In this document: positions 26,631-35,220 of the stretch, piece by piece | Numbering within the stretch: position 1 is the stretch's first letter | Layout: every line of letters starts with the position of its first letter | Notes under the pieces: generated by a model | The model's database searches: none | The model's input: the letters and a program-made list of their open reading frames with translations, nothing else | What the model was told of the DNA's origin: nothing | Assembly (NCBI GenBank): GCA_027489065.1 | Contig: JAIYAM010000016.1 | Span: forward strand, 1-62,766 | DNA from: Erythrobacteraceae bacterium | GTDB lineage: Bacteria; Pseudomonadota; Alphaproteobacteria; Sphingomonadales; Sphingomonadaceae | Length of the DNA stretch: 62,766 nt | Direction of reading: 5' to 3' | Translations under genes and position numbers: made by a program

Positions 26631-28123
26631 CGGATTTCGCGGCAGGCGAGCCCCGGCACCCTACTCACCGGCCCGCGGCGCCAGTAGACCGTGCCGACCG
26701 GTTCGCGCCGCGCGGGTGCGTAATGCTCGGCGACAAAGCGCCTGAGTGCGGCATCGCGCAGCAGGAATTCGTCGAAGCTGAACTCCCCCGTGCGGCCCGG
26801 CACGCCCGGCGTCGCGCGCATCAGGATCAGCTGCGGCGGGTTGCAGCGGATATCCTCGGACGTGGCGGCCAGCACCTGCGCTGCGAGCCGGGCAAGCGCC
26901 GGATCGACCGCCCCTTCCGCCTCCGCCTTGGCGATCGCGTAGACCATCCACAGCGAATAATCGCGCGAGACCCACACCAGATCCTCCCGTCCCCGCCGGA
27001 ACATGGCGCTCGCATCGAAGCCGGCGATGAACACCCCCTCCCCGGGCGCGACTTGGTCGAGAAGAGCGTCTTCGGGCGCAGGCTCGGGGCGGTAGGGGTA
27101 CATCAGGACCAGCAGGCCCGCGAGCAACACTCCGCCGAGCGCGACGCCGGGCTTGGCGCGCAGCCGCAGGACCCTGAGGCCGGTCGCCACGCCGATCGCG
27201 CCGGTCGCGGCGACGCTGTGATAATTCCACCCGCGGCTCTGCAGCACATAGCCGATCGCGAAGCCCAGCCACGCCAGCAGCAGCGCCGGAACCGCCATTT
27301 CGCCGGCGGGCGACGTCTCGCGCAGGGGCTCGCGGCGGGTCAGCCACAGGAACAGGCCCGCCACCGCCCAGAACAGCACATAGGGCTTCACGAGGACGAA
27401 GAAGAGGCTCTCGCTCGAGGCGAAATAGGCGGCTTCGATCATCGGCAGGTTGATCGTGAAGAACCCCGGGGCGACAATCACGATCGCTGCCGCGTAGGCG
27501 AATGCCAGGACCGCCAGCACGATGAGCTCGGGCCGCCATGGCCGCCAGCGGGTGCGCTGGTGGAGGATCAGCCAGGCCTCCAGCAGCACCGGAACGCTGA
27601 CGAAATAATGTTTCAAAGCAAAGCCATACGCCGCCAGCACTGCCACGCCCATCGCCAGCAGCGGCGCGGTTGCCACCCCGGCCCGCCGCCTTGCGATCAG
27701 CGCCGCATAGGGCAGGCCGACGATCAGCGCGAGCTGTTCGCGCTGGCCGGTGAGGCTTGCGGGTAGGATTACCGTCATGGCGAAAACCAACAATTGCACC
27801 GCCATCCGCCCCGCCGGGGTGCGGGGGGCGAGGAGGTGCGCGGTCAGCCATGCGCCGCCTGCGCCGAGCAGTACCACCGCGCCTGCCAGCACCGGCTCCC
27901 AGCCCCACCCGGTGCGCGTCGCGAGCCATGCCAGCGGCATCCCCGACCAGAACCACAGCGGGGGATTGGTCTCCCAAATCTCGGTGTAAAACTCTGATCC
28001 GCCTAGCAATTGCCGCGCGATCCAGAACTGCAATCCGACATCGTCGGGCAGCACGAGGCCCTGCAGCACGCTCCATGTGGCGAGGGCGACGGCGGCCAGA
28101 ACGATTTCGGGATGGAACTTCAC
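26627..28123 (-). CDS. Polytopic membrane protein, GT-C (PMT/ArnT-like) glycosyltransferase candidate
   Basis: 498 residues from the GTG at 28123, preferred because AGAGG stands 5 nt upstream; an ATG at 28165 is also possible. About ten hydrophobic helices follow an amino-terminal loop with LPDDVGLQFWIARQLLGG and WETNPPLWFWSGMP. The acidic pair and the NPPL motif resemble family 39 and related GT-C transferases that use polyprenyl-phosphate sugars. The carboxy-terminal third is a soluble periplasmic-like part with FSFDEFLLRDAALRRFV. It overlaps the symporter stop by 4 nt in convergent orientation. The substrate is unknown. Confidence 0.65.
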   Translation of the reverse strand: MKFHPEIVLAAVALATWSVLQGLVLPDDVGLQFWIARQLLGGSEFYTEIWETNPPLWFWSGMPLAWLATRTGWGWEPVLAGAVVLLGAGGAWLTAHLLAPRTPAGRMAVQLLVFAMTVILPASLTGQREQLALIVGLPYAALIARRRAGVATAPLLAMGVAVLAAYGFALKHYFVSVPVLLEAWLILHQRTRWRPWRPELIVLAVLAFAYAAAIVIVAPGFFTINLPMIEAAYFASSESLFFVLVKPYVLFWAVAGLFLWLTRREPLRETSPAGEMAVPALLLAWLGFAIGYVLQSRGWNYHSVAATGAIGVATGLRVLRLRAKPGVALGGVLLAGLLVLMYPYRPEPAPEDALLDQVAPGEGVFIAGFDASAMFRRGREDLVWVSRDYSLWMVYAIAKAEAEGAVDPALARLAAQVLAATSEDIRCNPPQLILMRATPGVPGRTGEFSFDEFLLRDAALRRFVAEHYAPARREPVGTVYWRRGPVSRVPGLACREIR

Positions 28124-28216
28124 GCCGGCCTCTACGCCCCTTCGCCGCTGCACCCGCAAAGCCATGGCGGGGCGCCTGCGAACGGTCAAGCAGAGGCGCA
28201 AAGCCACGTTTTGGCA

Positions 28217-28285
28217 GGGGTCTAAGGGGGGTCTAAGGGGGGGCTGGAGGGGGTCAAGCGGGGGTCTGGCACGCGCTGGGAGGGG
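28217..28285 (+). repeat. G-tract cluster with TCTAA spacers (potential G-quadruplex)
   Basis: Runs of four to seven G occur at 28217-28220, 28226-28231, 28237-28243, 28249-28253, 28260-28264 and 28282-28285. The first spacers are TCTAA, TCTAA and CTGGA, so part of it is a direct repeat. It lies upstream of the minus-strand membrane protein gene, where the transcript would be C-rich. The rest of 28124-28383 shows nothing else. Confidence 0.7.
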
Positions 28286-28383
28286 TCTGGACGCGGGCAA
28301 GCGCGGGCACGGTTTCGCCCCTCCGCCCAGATCCGGCCTGCTTGCTGATACGCGCGGCGCGCCAACGCCGCATGCGCCATCGC

Positions 28384-28599
28384 TCAGCTATCGGAGCGCG
28401 GCGTCTCCCCCCGGATCACCCGCTCATTGGCGAGGATCGCGGCGCGGGTCTCTTCGGACATGGGAGGGTTGTTCCCGATCCGCCCGGCCGCGACATGCGC
28501 CAGCCAGTCCGCGACGAACTCCCGAGCGGCCGCGTCACGCGGAGCCCCCGCCTCCGAGCGCGGACGGTTGCCGGACCCGGAAGGACGAGGACGGGACAT
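28384..28599 (-). CDS. Small hypothetical protein
   Basis: 71 residues from the ATG at 28599, with GGAG 7 nt upstream. An amino-terminal Arg/Pro/Ser-rich stretch (MSRPRPSGSGNRPRSEAG) precedes a compact helical part: AREFVADWLAHVAAGRIGNNPPMSEETRAAILANERV. No known family was recognised. The good ribosome-binding site and the amphipathic helix favour a real gene. Nothing in the context indicates a role; the G-tract block lies just downstream. Confidence 0.5.
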   Translation of the reverse strand: MSRPRPSGSGNRPRSEAGAPRDAAAREFVADWLAHVAAGRIGNNPPMSEETRAAILANERVIRGETPRSDS

Positions 28600-28993
28600 C
28601 GCGAAACTCCATGGACAGCCGAGGGACAAAGGAAGCGTCACGCGCCCCAGCGCCCCCGCCGCGACCATCAAGGCTCACCCGAGGCGGTGCCGGAGGGCAG
28701 CGCGCGCCAAGCGGAAGGGCGCGGCGAGCAAGCGCAAGGCTGACGCCTGCGCGGGATCTTATAGGGGGTGCGGGGATGTAGGAAAGGGGCCGCGCACCGC
28801 CCTGAATGCAAGCATTCTGGGGGCCCCGTTAACCATTAAAGAAGCTTCGCAGCTCCTCTAGTCATTATCTCTATGTTTTATTTGCAGATTTCTCTTACGT
28901 CGCAGCGAAGGGGTCATACTAATGGAGAGGTTGGGCTATTCATCTTTGCCGTGTAACACCCCCCAACTTCCGCTAATCAAAACGTGACCCCGG
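28600..28993. promoter_or_regulatory. Gene-free stretch: palindromic operator candidate and CtrA-like half site
   Basis: Base composition falls sharply from GC-rich to AT-rich near 28840. CCTGAATGC-AA-GCATTCTGG (28801-28820) is a near-perfect palindrome. TTAACCAT at 28829-28836 matches the CtrA half-site motif described in Caulobacter. Both precede the pseudo-receiver gene at 28994. No protein gene was recognised here. Confidence 0.4.
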
Positions 28994-29500
28994 ATGACAA
29001 CCAACATGATTGCCGACCGTTGTACAGACCTGCCAATCCCGCCAAAGCGGCCTAACGCTACGTCACGTGCTGCATCGATTACGTATGCCTACCTTCGGGA
29101 CGCGGGAAATGTGCGCCGAACGGCCTACCTCCTCGCGCTCTTCAATGATGCGAATATTGAACCCAGCCGCGTGCGCGAAGATGCCCCAATCGGTGTCAAC
29201 CATGCTGCTGATATCCTGGTTGTAGGGGCTGACGATCCTGAAACAACGTGTGCGTTGGTCAACGCCTACCTGAACAGCCACCCCACCATTCCGAGGTTCT
29301 GCCTCACGGGAGACATCAGCTCAACGCGACGAGCGAAGCTTTTGCGTGCGGGCTACGACGAACTGATCTCCACCGAAACAATGTTCCTGGCAGAAGCCAA
29401 GGCACGCGTTGATGCTGTGCGTGGGCGGTATCAGAGCGGGTCAGGACTGGCCGTTCCTGGAGAAGCAAGCGCCAATCAGTTGAGGACTCCGACTGACTAG
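28994..29500 (+). CDS. Stand-alone pseudo-receiver protein
   Basis: 168 residues, with lower GC than neighbouring genes. The central part, ADILVVGADD, then PRFCLTGDISSTRRAKLLRAGYDELIS and EAKARVDAVRGRY, matches the order of strands in response-regulator receivers. Gly stands where the phospho-accepting Asp should be, and the conserved Lys is not evident. The same pattern appears in the next gene, so the two are paralogues, but this one lacks a DNA-binding domain. A role as a partner or decoy of the larger regulator is a guess. No clear ribosome-binding site precedes the ATG. Confidence 0.65.
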   Translation: MTTNMIADRCTDLPIPPKRPNATSRAASITYAYLRDAGNVRRTAYLLALFNDANIEPSRVREDAPIGVNHAADILVVGADDPETTCALVNAYLNSHPTIPRFCLTGDISSTRRAKLLRAGYDELISTETMFLAEAKARVDAVRGRYQSGSGLAVPGEASANQLRTPTD

Positions 29501-29826
29501 TAGAACCCTAGGCAAACAACCTGATCAGCCGCTCTTCTCCAGAGCAGGTACTACAAAAAAACCGAATAACTTTGACATTCGCTTTTGCGGATGCGTTTTA
29601 ACGCGCCCTAATTAAGCACTCCTCAAGAACTTAATTTACAATTTCAATATTAACAGATTTTTACCGTGTTTTTGATGTTTGAATCACGATTACACATACA
29701 AGATGTTCATGATACTGAATCTTCCTATATTTTCCTCACATAACATTAAAATTACCGTTAATAAGCTCAGCATATTTCGTTTGGCGCTCACCCAGCTATA
29801 ATTGTTGAAAATGTGAGTCCGTAAAT
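29501..29826 (+). promoter_or_regulatory. AT-rich intergenic region with promoter-like elements
   Basis: 326 bp of markedly AT-rich DNA without a gene. TTGACA (29572-29577) and TTTTAA (29596-29601) are spaced by 18 bp. A perfect TATAAT occurs at 29797-29802, 24 bp before the next start codon. Several TTAA words and ATTAA-N8-TTAAT (about 29745-29762) suggest a regulator-bound, possibly silenced promoter. Confidence 0.4.
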
Positions 29827-30621
29827 ATGGCAAACCAGAGATCAAGTAACGTTGTAAGTAGATTACATGGCAATTTGCCTGATGGCGCGAGCCGTGACCA
29901 CTTACATCCACCCGCTCTGCGACTGATCGAGACCGACCCAAACCCACCTGCAGACCCTTTCGAATCGACCTCGGTGAGGTTCATGTATATGAATGATCCC
30001 TTTGCCAAACACCGGGAATCATTTATCAATCAAGTATTCGAGAAATCTCACATCGATAAGTTCCGGATACTTTATGATATCTACCCTTGCACCTTTCAGC
30101 ATACAGATATTGCAATAATCGGAGGTAACGATGTGATACGTCTAGCTGCCTTCATCAAAGCAAATATTCTGCTTCTCAATGGTATTCCCAAGATCGCTGT
30201 CGGGTTCAATTTGAACCCGAAGAGTCGCGCGGAGCTTCTCCGTCATGGTTATGATGATGTTCTAAATTTGAAGACTGCCGTAGTTGGCGAAGTAAGGGCG
30301 CGCGTATCGGCAATCATGAGCCGGTATGAAATCAAGCGGAAAGTCATCGCGAACCGTACCAACGAAAAGAACGCGCTCGACGCTTTGTGCGACAACAAAA
30401 ATCTCACGCCCGCAGAGAGCGCGATCCTGTCGGCGCTGAATCACGCTCCGCGAAAATTCTGCTCATTGTTGAAGCTTTGTCAGGTCGCATCAAAGTACCA
30501 TGACAGCATAACTTCGATTCACCTGAGGGTCATAGTCTACAGTCTCCGAAAAAAGATTTCGAAAGACTACGCTTTAAAGAGTGTGCGCGGTGAGGGTTAC
30601 CGTCTTGAGAGGCTTACATGA
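29827..30621 (+). CDS. Pseudo-receiver / OmpR-type winged-helix transcription regulator
   Basis: 264 residues. The amino-terminal 70 residues have no assignment. A degenerate receiver spans about residues 85-185: TDIAIIGGNDV, IPKIAVGFNLNPKSRAELLRHGYDDVLNLK. It has Gly at the phospho-acceptor position and lacks the usual Thr and Lys. The carboxy-terminal winged helix, LTPAESAILSALNHAPRKF to IVYSLRKKISKDYALKSVRGEGYRLERL, is clearly OmpR/PhoB-like. It should bind DNA without classical Asp phosphorylation. It is paralogous to the upstream gene in its receiver and overlaps the next ORF (ATGA). GC content is far below the window average. Confidence 0.75.
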   Translation: MANQRSSNVVSRLHGNLPDGASRDHLHPPALRLIETDPNPPADPFESTSVRFMYMNDPFAKHRESFINQVFEKSHIDKFRILYDIYPCTFQHTDIAIIGGNDVIRLAAFIKANILLLNGIPKIAVGFNLNPKSRAELLRHGYDDVLNLKTAVVGEVRARVSAIMSRYEIKRKVIANRTNEKNALDALCDNKNLTPAESAILSALNHAPRKFCSLLKLCQVASKYHDSITSIHLRVIVYSLRKKISKDYALKSVRGEGYRLERLT

Positions 30622-30848
30622 TGGACGATAAGATGAAAGATCTTACACCCTACGATCCGAATCTTGACCCTTATATCACCACTCAGTCGAGGGTCCGCCG
30701 AATCATGTTGAATTCCGCGAAACCCAGTCGCCGCAGTCGCAGGTCAGCACATACAACGGTGCATGATAGGAAATTTGCCTTCTTACCGACGCGCCTGAGC
30801 ACCGGGAAGTGGGTATTTCTTCGTCACTATTATATCAGTAGGTGGTAG
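30618..30848 (+). CDS. Small hypothetical basic protein, translationally coupled to the regulator
   Basis: 76 residues, starting within the stop of the winged-helix gene (ATGA overlap), which is the main reason to believe it. The protein starts MMDDKMKDLTPYDPNLDPY, has a strongly basic centre (KPSRRSRRSAHTT) and ends in an aromatic tail (GKWVFLRHYYISRW). No family was recognised. It shares the low-GC composition of the preceding genes. It could be spurious. Confidence 0.4.
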   Translation: MMDDKMKDLTPYDPNLDPYITTQSRVRRIMLNSAKPSRRSRRSAHTTVHDRKFAFLPTRLSTGKWVFLRHYYISRW

Positions 30849-30910
30849 ATTGATGATCAGGCAGCGTCGGTTGGTCCGCGTCATCGGGCTGCCCGTAGCT
30901 GCCGTCTTAT

Positions 30911-30946
30911 GGGCGGCTCCCAGAATGCGACCCGTGGGAGCCGCCC
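30911..30946 (+). terminator. Perfect 12-bp hairpin ahead of the entericidin-like gene
   Basis: GGGCGGCTCCCA (30911-30922) and TGGGAGCCGCCC (30935-30946) are exact complements around a 12-nt loop. No T-run follows, so it is either a weak terminator for the regulator operon or an RNA element in the leader of the next gene, 48 bp further on. Confidence 0.5.
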
Positions 30947-30993
30947 ACCCTGCCATCCTCAGACCTCATCTCACAAAATTTTGGAGAAGCGAA

Positions 30994-31125
30994 ATGTTCC
31001 GCGATGTCTTGACTACAGCGAGCCTTACGCTGCTCCTTCTTGGCACTGCAGCATGTAATACAATCGAAGGTGTCGGCGAGGATATCAAATCCGTCGGGAC
31101 GATGGGCAAGCGCGTTATCGAATGA
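30994..31125 (+). CDS. Entericidin A/B-like small lipoprotein
   Basis: 43 residues from the ATG at 30994, with GGAG 9 nt upstream. MFRDVLTTASLTLLLLGTAAC is a lipoprotein signal with the modified Cys at residue 21, followed by NTIEGVGEDIKSVGTMGKRVIE, the typical entericidin ending. Entericidins are small envelope lipoproteins, in enterics described as an antidote/toxin pair under stationary-phase control. Only one copy is present here. An in-frame upstream extension to 30850 has no ribosome-binding site and would spoil the lipobox position. Confidence 0.8.
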   Translation: MFRDVLTTASLTLLLLGTAACNTIEGVGEDIKSVGTMGKRVIE

Positions 31126-31235
31126 GCAAGAGCGAATAGGCTTGTTCTTGACTTCATTTTCTGGTGAAGAGCCTTTCACTACACTATGAACGGCTGCGAA
31201 TACCGACCCGTAAAGCTCGGCGGCTCTTTCACCAT

Positions 31236-31260
31236 CCTTCGACAGGCTCAGGACGAACCG
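31236..31260. repeat. REP-like element (CCTTCGAC family)
   Basis: CCTTCGACAGGCTCAGGACG followed by AACCG is the same core as at 8660-8684, with one base change. It lies at the boundary between the low-GC regulator island and the decayed uvrA fragment. Confidence 0.7.
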
Positions 31261-31282
31261 GAGCGCAAAGGCGCGAGGTATT

Positions 31283-31610
31283 TGCCCGGTAAATGAGCAA
31301 GGCTCCTTCACCTTCCCGGCCTCCGCCGGGACAGGCCTGGTCCGGCATTCCCACCGCAGCAATGTCCCCGCCCGGACGCCGCGCTGCGGCATCAGATCAA
31401 CAATCCAGTCGGCGGTCTTGATCACCCCAGATCAGGTCCGGCGCAGGCTGCCCTTGCGCTCGATCACCACGACGCAAATGCCGCCCTCCACCAGCCGGTG
31501 CAGCACTTTCGGGGCGCTTGCGCCCTTCCTCGATAGGGAGGCCCGTGATCGGCTCGCCTGGGATGTTGAGCCTCTGGCCCGCCGCGCGGCGGGCGCGTTT
31601 CCTCGCCGCG
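31283..31610 (-). pseudogene. Decayed duplicate of the 3' end of uvrA
   Basis: Read on the minus strand, pieces in different frames match the carboxy terminus of the intact UvrA encoded at 32247-35210. [16 protein letters not shown] corresponds to [35 protein letters not shown] corresponds to [24 protein letters not shown] is also shared. At DNA level, stretches such as CCAGTCGGCGGTCTTGATCA and CCTCCACCAGCCGGTGCAGC are identical. Frameshifts and loss of the ATPase motifs show that it is not functional. It is partial, representing roughly the last 110 codons. Confidence 0.8.
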
Positions 31611-31641
31611 TGACTGGCCTGCGGCTGGCCCCCTCTCCCAA

Positions 31642-31666
31642 CCCTCTCTCCCGCTAGGGGAGAGGG
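31642..31666. repeat. CCCTCTC/GAGAGGG hairpin repeat
   Basis: CCCTCTCTCCC-GCTA-GGGGAGAGGG folds into a 10-bp stem with one bulged T and is followed by CTTT. A truncated copy of the left arm (CCCTCTCCCA) sits immediately upstream at 31631-31640. It may serve as a terminator next to the uvrA fragment. Confidence 0.6.
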
Positions 31667-31710
31667 CTTTCCTGCCGCCATGCGCCCGCGGTCCGGCCGG
31701 GGCGCGGCTC

Positions 31711-32175
31711 TTACGGGCGTGAGCGCGTGCGGGTGGGCATCGGGCCCAGCGCTTCCACCTTGGCGAAGTTGAGCGATATTGCCTCGGCGGTGCAGGCGGT
31801 CACCGTCGCTTCGGGCACGCGCACGATCTGCGCGGTCTGCTCGTCGCGGATGGTGAGGTTGCGCAAGGTCGCGCCGGGGGTGCAGGCCATGCCGCGCGGG
31901 CGGGCGGCGGCGGCTGAGCGCACCTTCTGCACCGCAGGCAGCAGCAGCCCGATGGCCTGCGGCTCGCCCGACGGCGCGGCGAGGTCGGTTGCGGCAGGGC
32001 GCGGGGCGGGCGCGCCCGCACCGGAGGTGACCCTGTCGGGTCCCTCGACCTTCCACTGGACGGTGACCTTGGATTCGCCGTCCACCCCGTCAAACTTGAT
32101 ATAGGCGGCGGCCTGGGCTGCGCCGGCGCCGAATGCGGCAAGGCACAGGCCGGCAAGTGCGGTTCTGCTGTTCAT
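31711..32175 (-). CDS. Exported hypothetical protein with an Hcp-like opening motif
   Basis: 154 residues from the ATG at 32175, with GGGGAG 8 nt upstream. A signal peptide (MNSRTALAGLCLAAFGAGAAQA) is followed at once by AAYIKFDGVDGESKVTVQWKVEG. The YIKFDGVDGES piece is the hallmark opening of type VI secretion Hcp proteins, but here it follows a Sec signal, and the rest (ATLRNLTIRDEQTAQIVRVPEATVTACTAEAISLNFAKVE) is only loosely Hcp-like. No other type VI gene is nearby, so it is more likely a periplasmic relative. It follows uvrA on the same strand after 71 bp. Confidence 0.6.
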   Translation of the reverse strand: MNSRTALAGLCLAAFGAGAAQAAAYIKFDGVDGESKVTVQWKVEGPDRVTSGAGAPAPRPAATDLAAPSGEPQAIGLLLPAVQKVRSAAAARPRGMACTPGATLRNLTIRDEQTAQIVRVPEATVTACTAEAISLNFAKVEALGPMPTRTRSRP

Positions 32176-32246
32176 GACATATCTCCCCAACCCTGCCGCA
32201 GGACATACCACAGGGGGGCGAGCGGCGCAAAAAGGGCGGCGCGGGC

Positions 32247-35210
32247 CTACTCCGCCGCTTTGCGAGCCTCACGCCGGGTGCCGGAGGCCGCCGCCTGCGC
32301 GGGGGCTCCGGTCAGGAGCGGCGCCAGATACTGCCCCGTAAAGCTGCGCGGCTCCTTGACCACCTGCTCGGGCGTGCCGACCGCCACAATCTCCCCGCCG
32401 CGCACCCCGCCCTCGGGGCCGAGGTCGATGATCCAGTCGGCGGTCTTGATCACGTCGAGGTTGTGCTCGATCACCACGACCGAATTGCCGCCCTCCACCA
32501 GCCGGTGCAGCACTTCGAGGAGCTTGCGCACGTCCTCGAAATGGAGGCCGGTGGTCGGCTCGTCGAGGATGTAGAGCGTCTGCCCGGTCGAGCGGCGGGC
32601 GAGTTCCTTCGCCAGCTTCACGCGCTGGGCCTCGCCGCCTGACAGGGTCGTCGCCTGCTGGCCGACCTTAACGTAGCCGAGGCCGACCTCGTTGAGCATC
32701 CGCATCTTCTCGCGGATCGACGGCACGGCCTTGAAGAAGCCCTCGGCATCCTCGATCGTCATGTCGAGCACGTCGGCGATCGAGTGGCCCTTGAACTTCA
32801 CCTCGAGCGTTTCGCGGTTGTAGCGCTTGCCGCCGCATTCCTCGCAGGTGACGTAGACGTCGGGGAGGAAGTGCATCTCGATCTTGATGAGGCCGTCGCC
32901 CTGGCACTTCTCGCAGCGGCCGCCCTTGACGTTGAAGGAGAAGCGCCCGGGCTTGTAGCCGCGCGCGAGGCTTTCGGGGAGGCCGGCGAACCAGTCGCGG
33001 ATCTGAGTGAAGGCGCCAGTGTAGGTGGCGGGGTTGGAGCGCGGGGTGCGGCCGATGGGCGACTGGTCGATCTCGATGACCTTGTCGCAATATTCGAGGC
33101 CGGTGATGGCGTCGTGCGCGCCGGCGATGACCCGCGCGCCGTTGAGCACGCGGGCGGCGCCGGCCTGCAGCGTATCGATGGTGAGCGAGGACTTGCCCGA
33201 GCCGGAAACCCCGGTGATGCAGGTGAAGGTGCCGAGTGGGATCTTGGCGGTGACGCCCTTGAGGTTGTTCGCCCGCGCGTTCTTGACCACGATGTGCTTG
33301 CCGTTGCCCTTGCGGCGCTTGGCCGGCACGTCGATCTTGCGCTTGCCGGTGAGGTAGTCGGCGGTGAGCGATCCCTTGGCCTTGAGGATCTGCTTCAGCG
33401 TCCCCTCGGCCACCACCTCGCCGCCATGCACACCCGCGCCCGGGCCGAGGTCGACGATGTGGTCGGCGGCGCGGATCGCGTCCTCGTCATGTTCGACGAC
33501 GATCACGGTGTTGCCGAGATCGCGCAGGCGCTTGAGGGTTTCGAGCAGCCGGTCGTTGTCGCGCTGGTGGAGGCCGATGCTGGGCTCGTCGAGCACATAG
33601 AGCACGCCCGAGAGGCCGGAGCCGATCTGCGACGCCAAGCGGATGCGCTGGCTCTCGCCGCCGGACAGGGTGCCGGAGGTACGGTCGAGGTTGAGGTAGT
33701 CGAGCCCGACATTGTCGAGGAAGCCCAGCCGCTCGTTGATCTCCTTGAGGATGGCCTTGGCGATCTGGCTCTGCTGCGGGGAGAGGTGCGCGTCGAGCCC
33801 GAGGAACCACGCCTTGGCATCGGCGACGCTCATCTGCACCGGCGTGGCGATGTCGGTGGGGCCGTTCGCGCTGGGCACCTTCACCGAGAGCGCCTTCTCG
33901 TTGAGGCGCTTGCCACCGCAGGTCTCGCAGGCCTGGGCGGTCTGGTACTTGGAGAGCTCCTCCTGCATCCATGCGCTTTCGGTCTGCAGCATGCGGCGGT
34001 TGAGGTTGCCGATCACGCCCTCGAAGGCCTTGTTGACGGTGTATTCGCGGCGGCCGTCCTTGAAGGTGAGCGGCACCGGCATCCCGCCCGTGCCGTGGAG
34101 AATGATGAGCTTCTGTTCGGGCGCCAAGTCCTTCCACGGCGTCGTCAGGTCGAAGCCATAGGCCTTCGCGAGGCTCGCCAGCACCTGCATGTAATAGGGC
34201 GACGGCGGGTTGGACTTGGCCCAGGGCACGACCGCGCCCTGCTTGAGGGTGAGCGCCTCGTTGGGGACGACGAGCTGCTGGTCGAAGAGCATCTTCTCGC
34301 CGATGCCGTCGCAGGCCGGGCACGCGCCTTGCGGGGCGTTGAAGGAGAACAGGCGCGGCTCGATCGCCTCGATGGTGAAGCCGCTGACGGGGCAGGCGAA
34401 TTTTTCGGAGAAGACGATGCGGTTGGGCGGAAGGCCTGCGCCTTTCATGGCACCGCCCTGCTCTTCGCCTTCGCGCCCCGGCACCACACCGTCGGCGAGG
34501 TCGACATAGGCGAGCCCCTCGGCCAGCTTCAGCGCCTGTTCGAAAGAGTCGGCAAGGCGCGTCTCGATACCTTCGCGAACCGCGATGCGATCGACCACCA
34601 CCTCGATGTCGTGCTTGAACTTCTTGTCGAGCGCGGGCGCCTCTTCGATGGGGTAGATCTCCCCGTCGATCCGCACGCGGGTGAAGCCCTGCCGCTGCCA
34701 TTCGGCAATTTCCTTGCGGTATTCGCCCTTGCGCCCGCGCACCACGGGGGCGAGCAGGTAGGCGCGCGTGCCTTCGGGCAGGGCCATCACCCGGTCGACC
34801 ATCTGGCTGACGGTCTGGGCGCTGATCGGCTCACCGGTCGCCGGCGAATAGGGCGTGCCCACCCGCGCCCACAGGAGGCGCATATAGTCGTAGATTTCGG
34901 TCACTGTCGCCACGGTCGAGCGCGGGTTGCGGCTCGTGGTCTTCTGCTCGATCGAGATGGCAGGCGAGAGCCCGTCGATATGCTCGACATCCGGCTTCTG
35001 CATCATCTCGAGGAACTGGCGCGCATAGGCGGAGAGCGACTCGACATAACGCCGCTGCCCCTCGGCATAGATGGTGTCGAAGGCGAGGCTCGACTTGCCG
35101 CTACCCGACAGCCCGGTGACGACGATCAGCGCATCGCGCGGCAGATCGATATCGATGCCCTTGAGGTTGTGCTCGCGCGCACCGCGCACGGAAATCGTCG
35201 TTAAGCTCAT
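32247..35210 (-). CDS. uvrA: Excinuclease ABC subunit A
   Basis: 987 residues from the ATG at 35210. Two ABC ATPase modules are present: Walker [15 protein letters not shown] near residue 32 and [14 protein letters not shown] in the second half, with signatures [13 protein letters not shown] and [13 protein letters not shown] and Walker [11 protein letters not shown] and [10 protein letters not shown]. Zinc-finger cysteine pairs occur in [27 protein letters not shown] and [10 protein letters not shown]. UvrA scans DNA for bulky lesions and loads UvrB in nucleotide excision repair. An SOS box lies 10 bp before the start codon, so it is probably LexA-regulated. Confidence 0.97.
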   Translation of the reverse strand: MSLTTISVRGAREHNLKGIDIDLPRDALIVVTGLSGSGKSSLAFDTIYAEGQRRYVESLSAYARQFLEMMQKPDVEHIDGLSPAISIEQKTTSRNPRSTVATVTEIYDYMRLLWARVGTPYSPATGEPISAQTVSQMVDRVMALPEGTRAYLLAPVVRGRKGEYRKEIAEWQRQGFTRVRIDGEIYPIEEAPALDKKFKHDIEVVVDRIAVREGIETRLADSFEQALKLAEGLAYVDLADGVVPGREGEEQGGAMKGAGLPPNRIVFSEKFACPVSGFTIEAIEPRLFSFNAPQGACPACDGIGEKMLFDQQLVVPNEALTLKQGAVVPWAKSNPPSPYYMQVLASLAKAYGFDLTTPWKDLAPEQKLIILHGTGGMPVPLTFKDGRREYTVNKAFEGVIGNLNRRMLQTESAWMQEELSKYQTAQACETCGGKRLNEKALSVKVPSANGPTDIATPVQMSVADAKAWFLGLDAHLSPQQSQIAKAILKEINERLGFLDNVGLDYLNLDRTSGTLSGGESQRIRLASQIGSGLSGVLYVLDEPSIGLHQRDNDRLLETLKRLRDLGNTVIVVEHDEDAIRAADHIVDLGPGAGVHGGEVVAEGTLKQILKAKGSLTADYLTGKRKIDVPAKRRKGNGKHIVVKNARANNLKGVTAKIPLGTFTCITGVSGSGKSSLTIDTLQAGAARVLNGARVIAGAHDAITGLEYCDKVIEIDQSPIGRTPRSNPATYTGAFTQIRDWFAGLPESLARGYKPGRFSFNVKGGRCEKCQGDGLIKIEMHFLPDVYVTCEECGGKRYNRETLEVKFKGHSIADVLDMTIEDAEGFFKAVPSIREKMRMLNEVGLGYVKVGQQATTLSGGEAQRVKLAKELARRSTGQTLYILDEPTTGLHFEDVRKLLEVLHRLVEGGNSVVVIEHNLDVIKTADWIIDLGPEGGVRGGEIVAVGTPEQVVKEPRSFTGQYLAPLLTGAPAQAAASGTRREARKAAE

Positions 35211-35220
35211 GGGGCAATCT

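Noticed and set aside
31711..32175. A type VI secretion Hcp gene
   Set aside because: It has a Sec signal peptide, only the opening motif matches well, and no other type VI gene is present.
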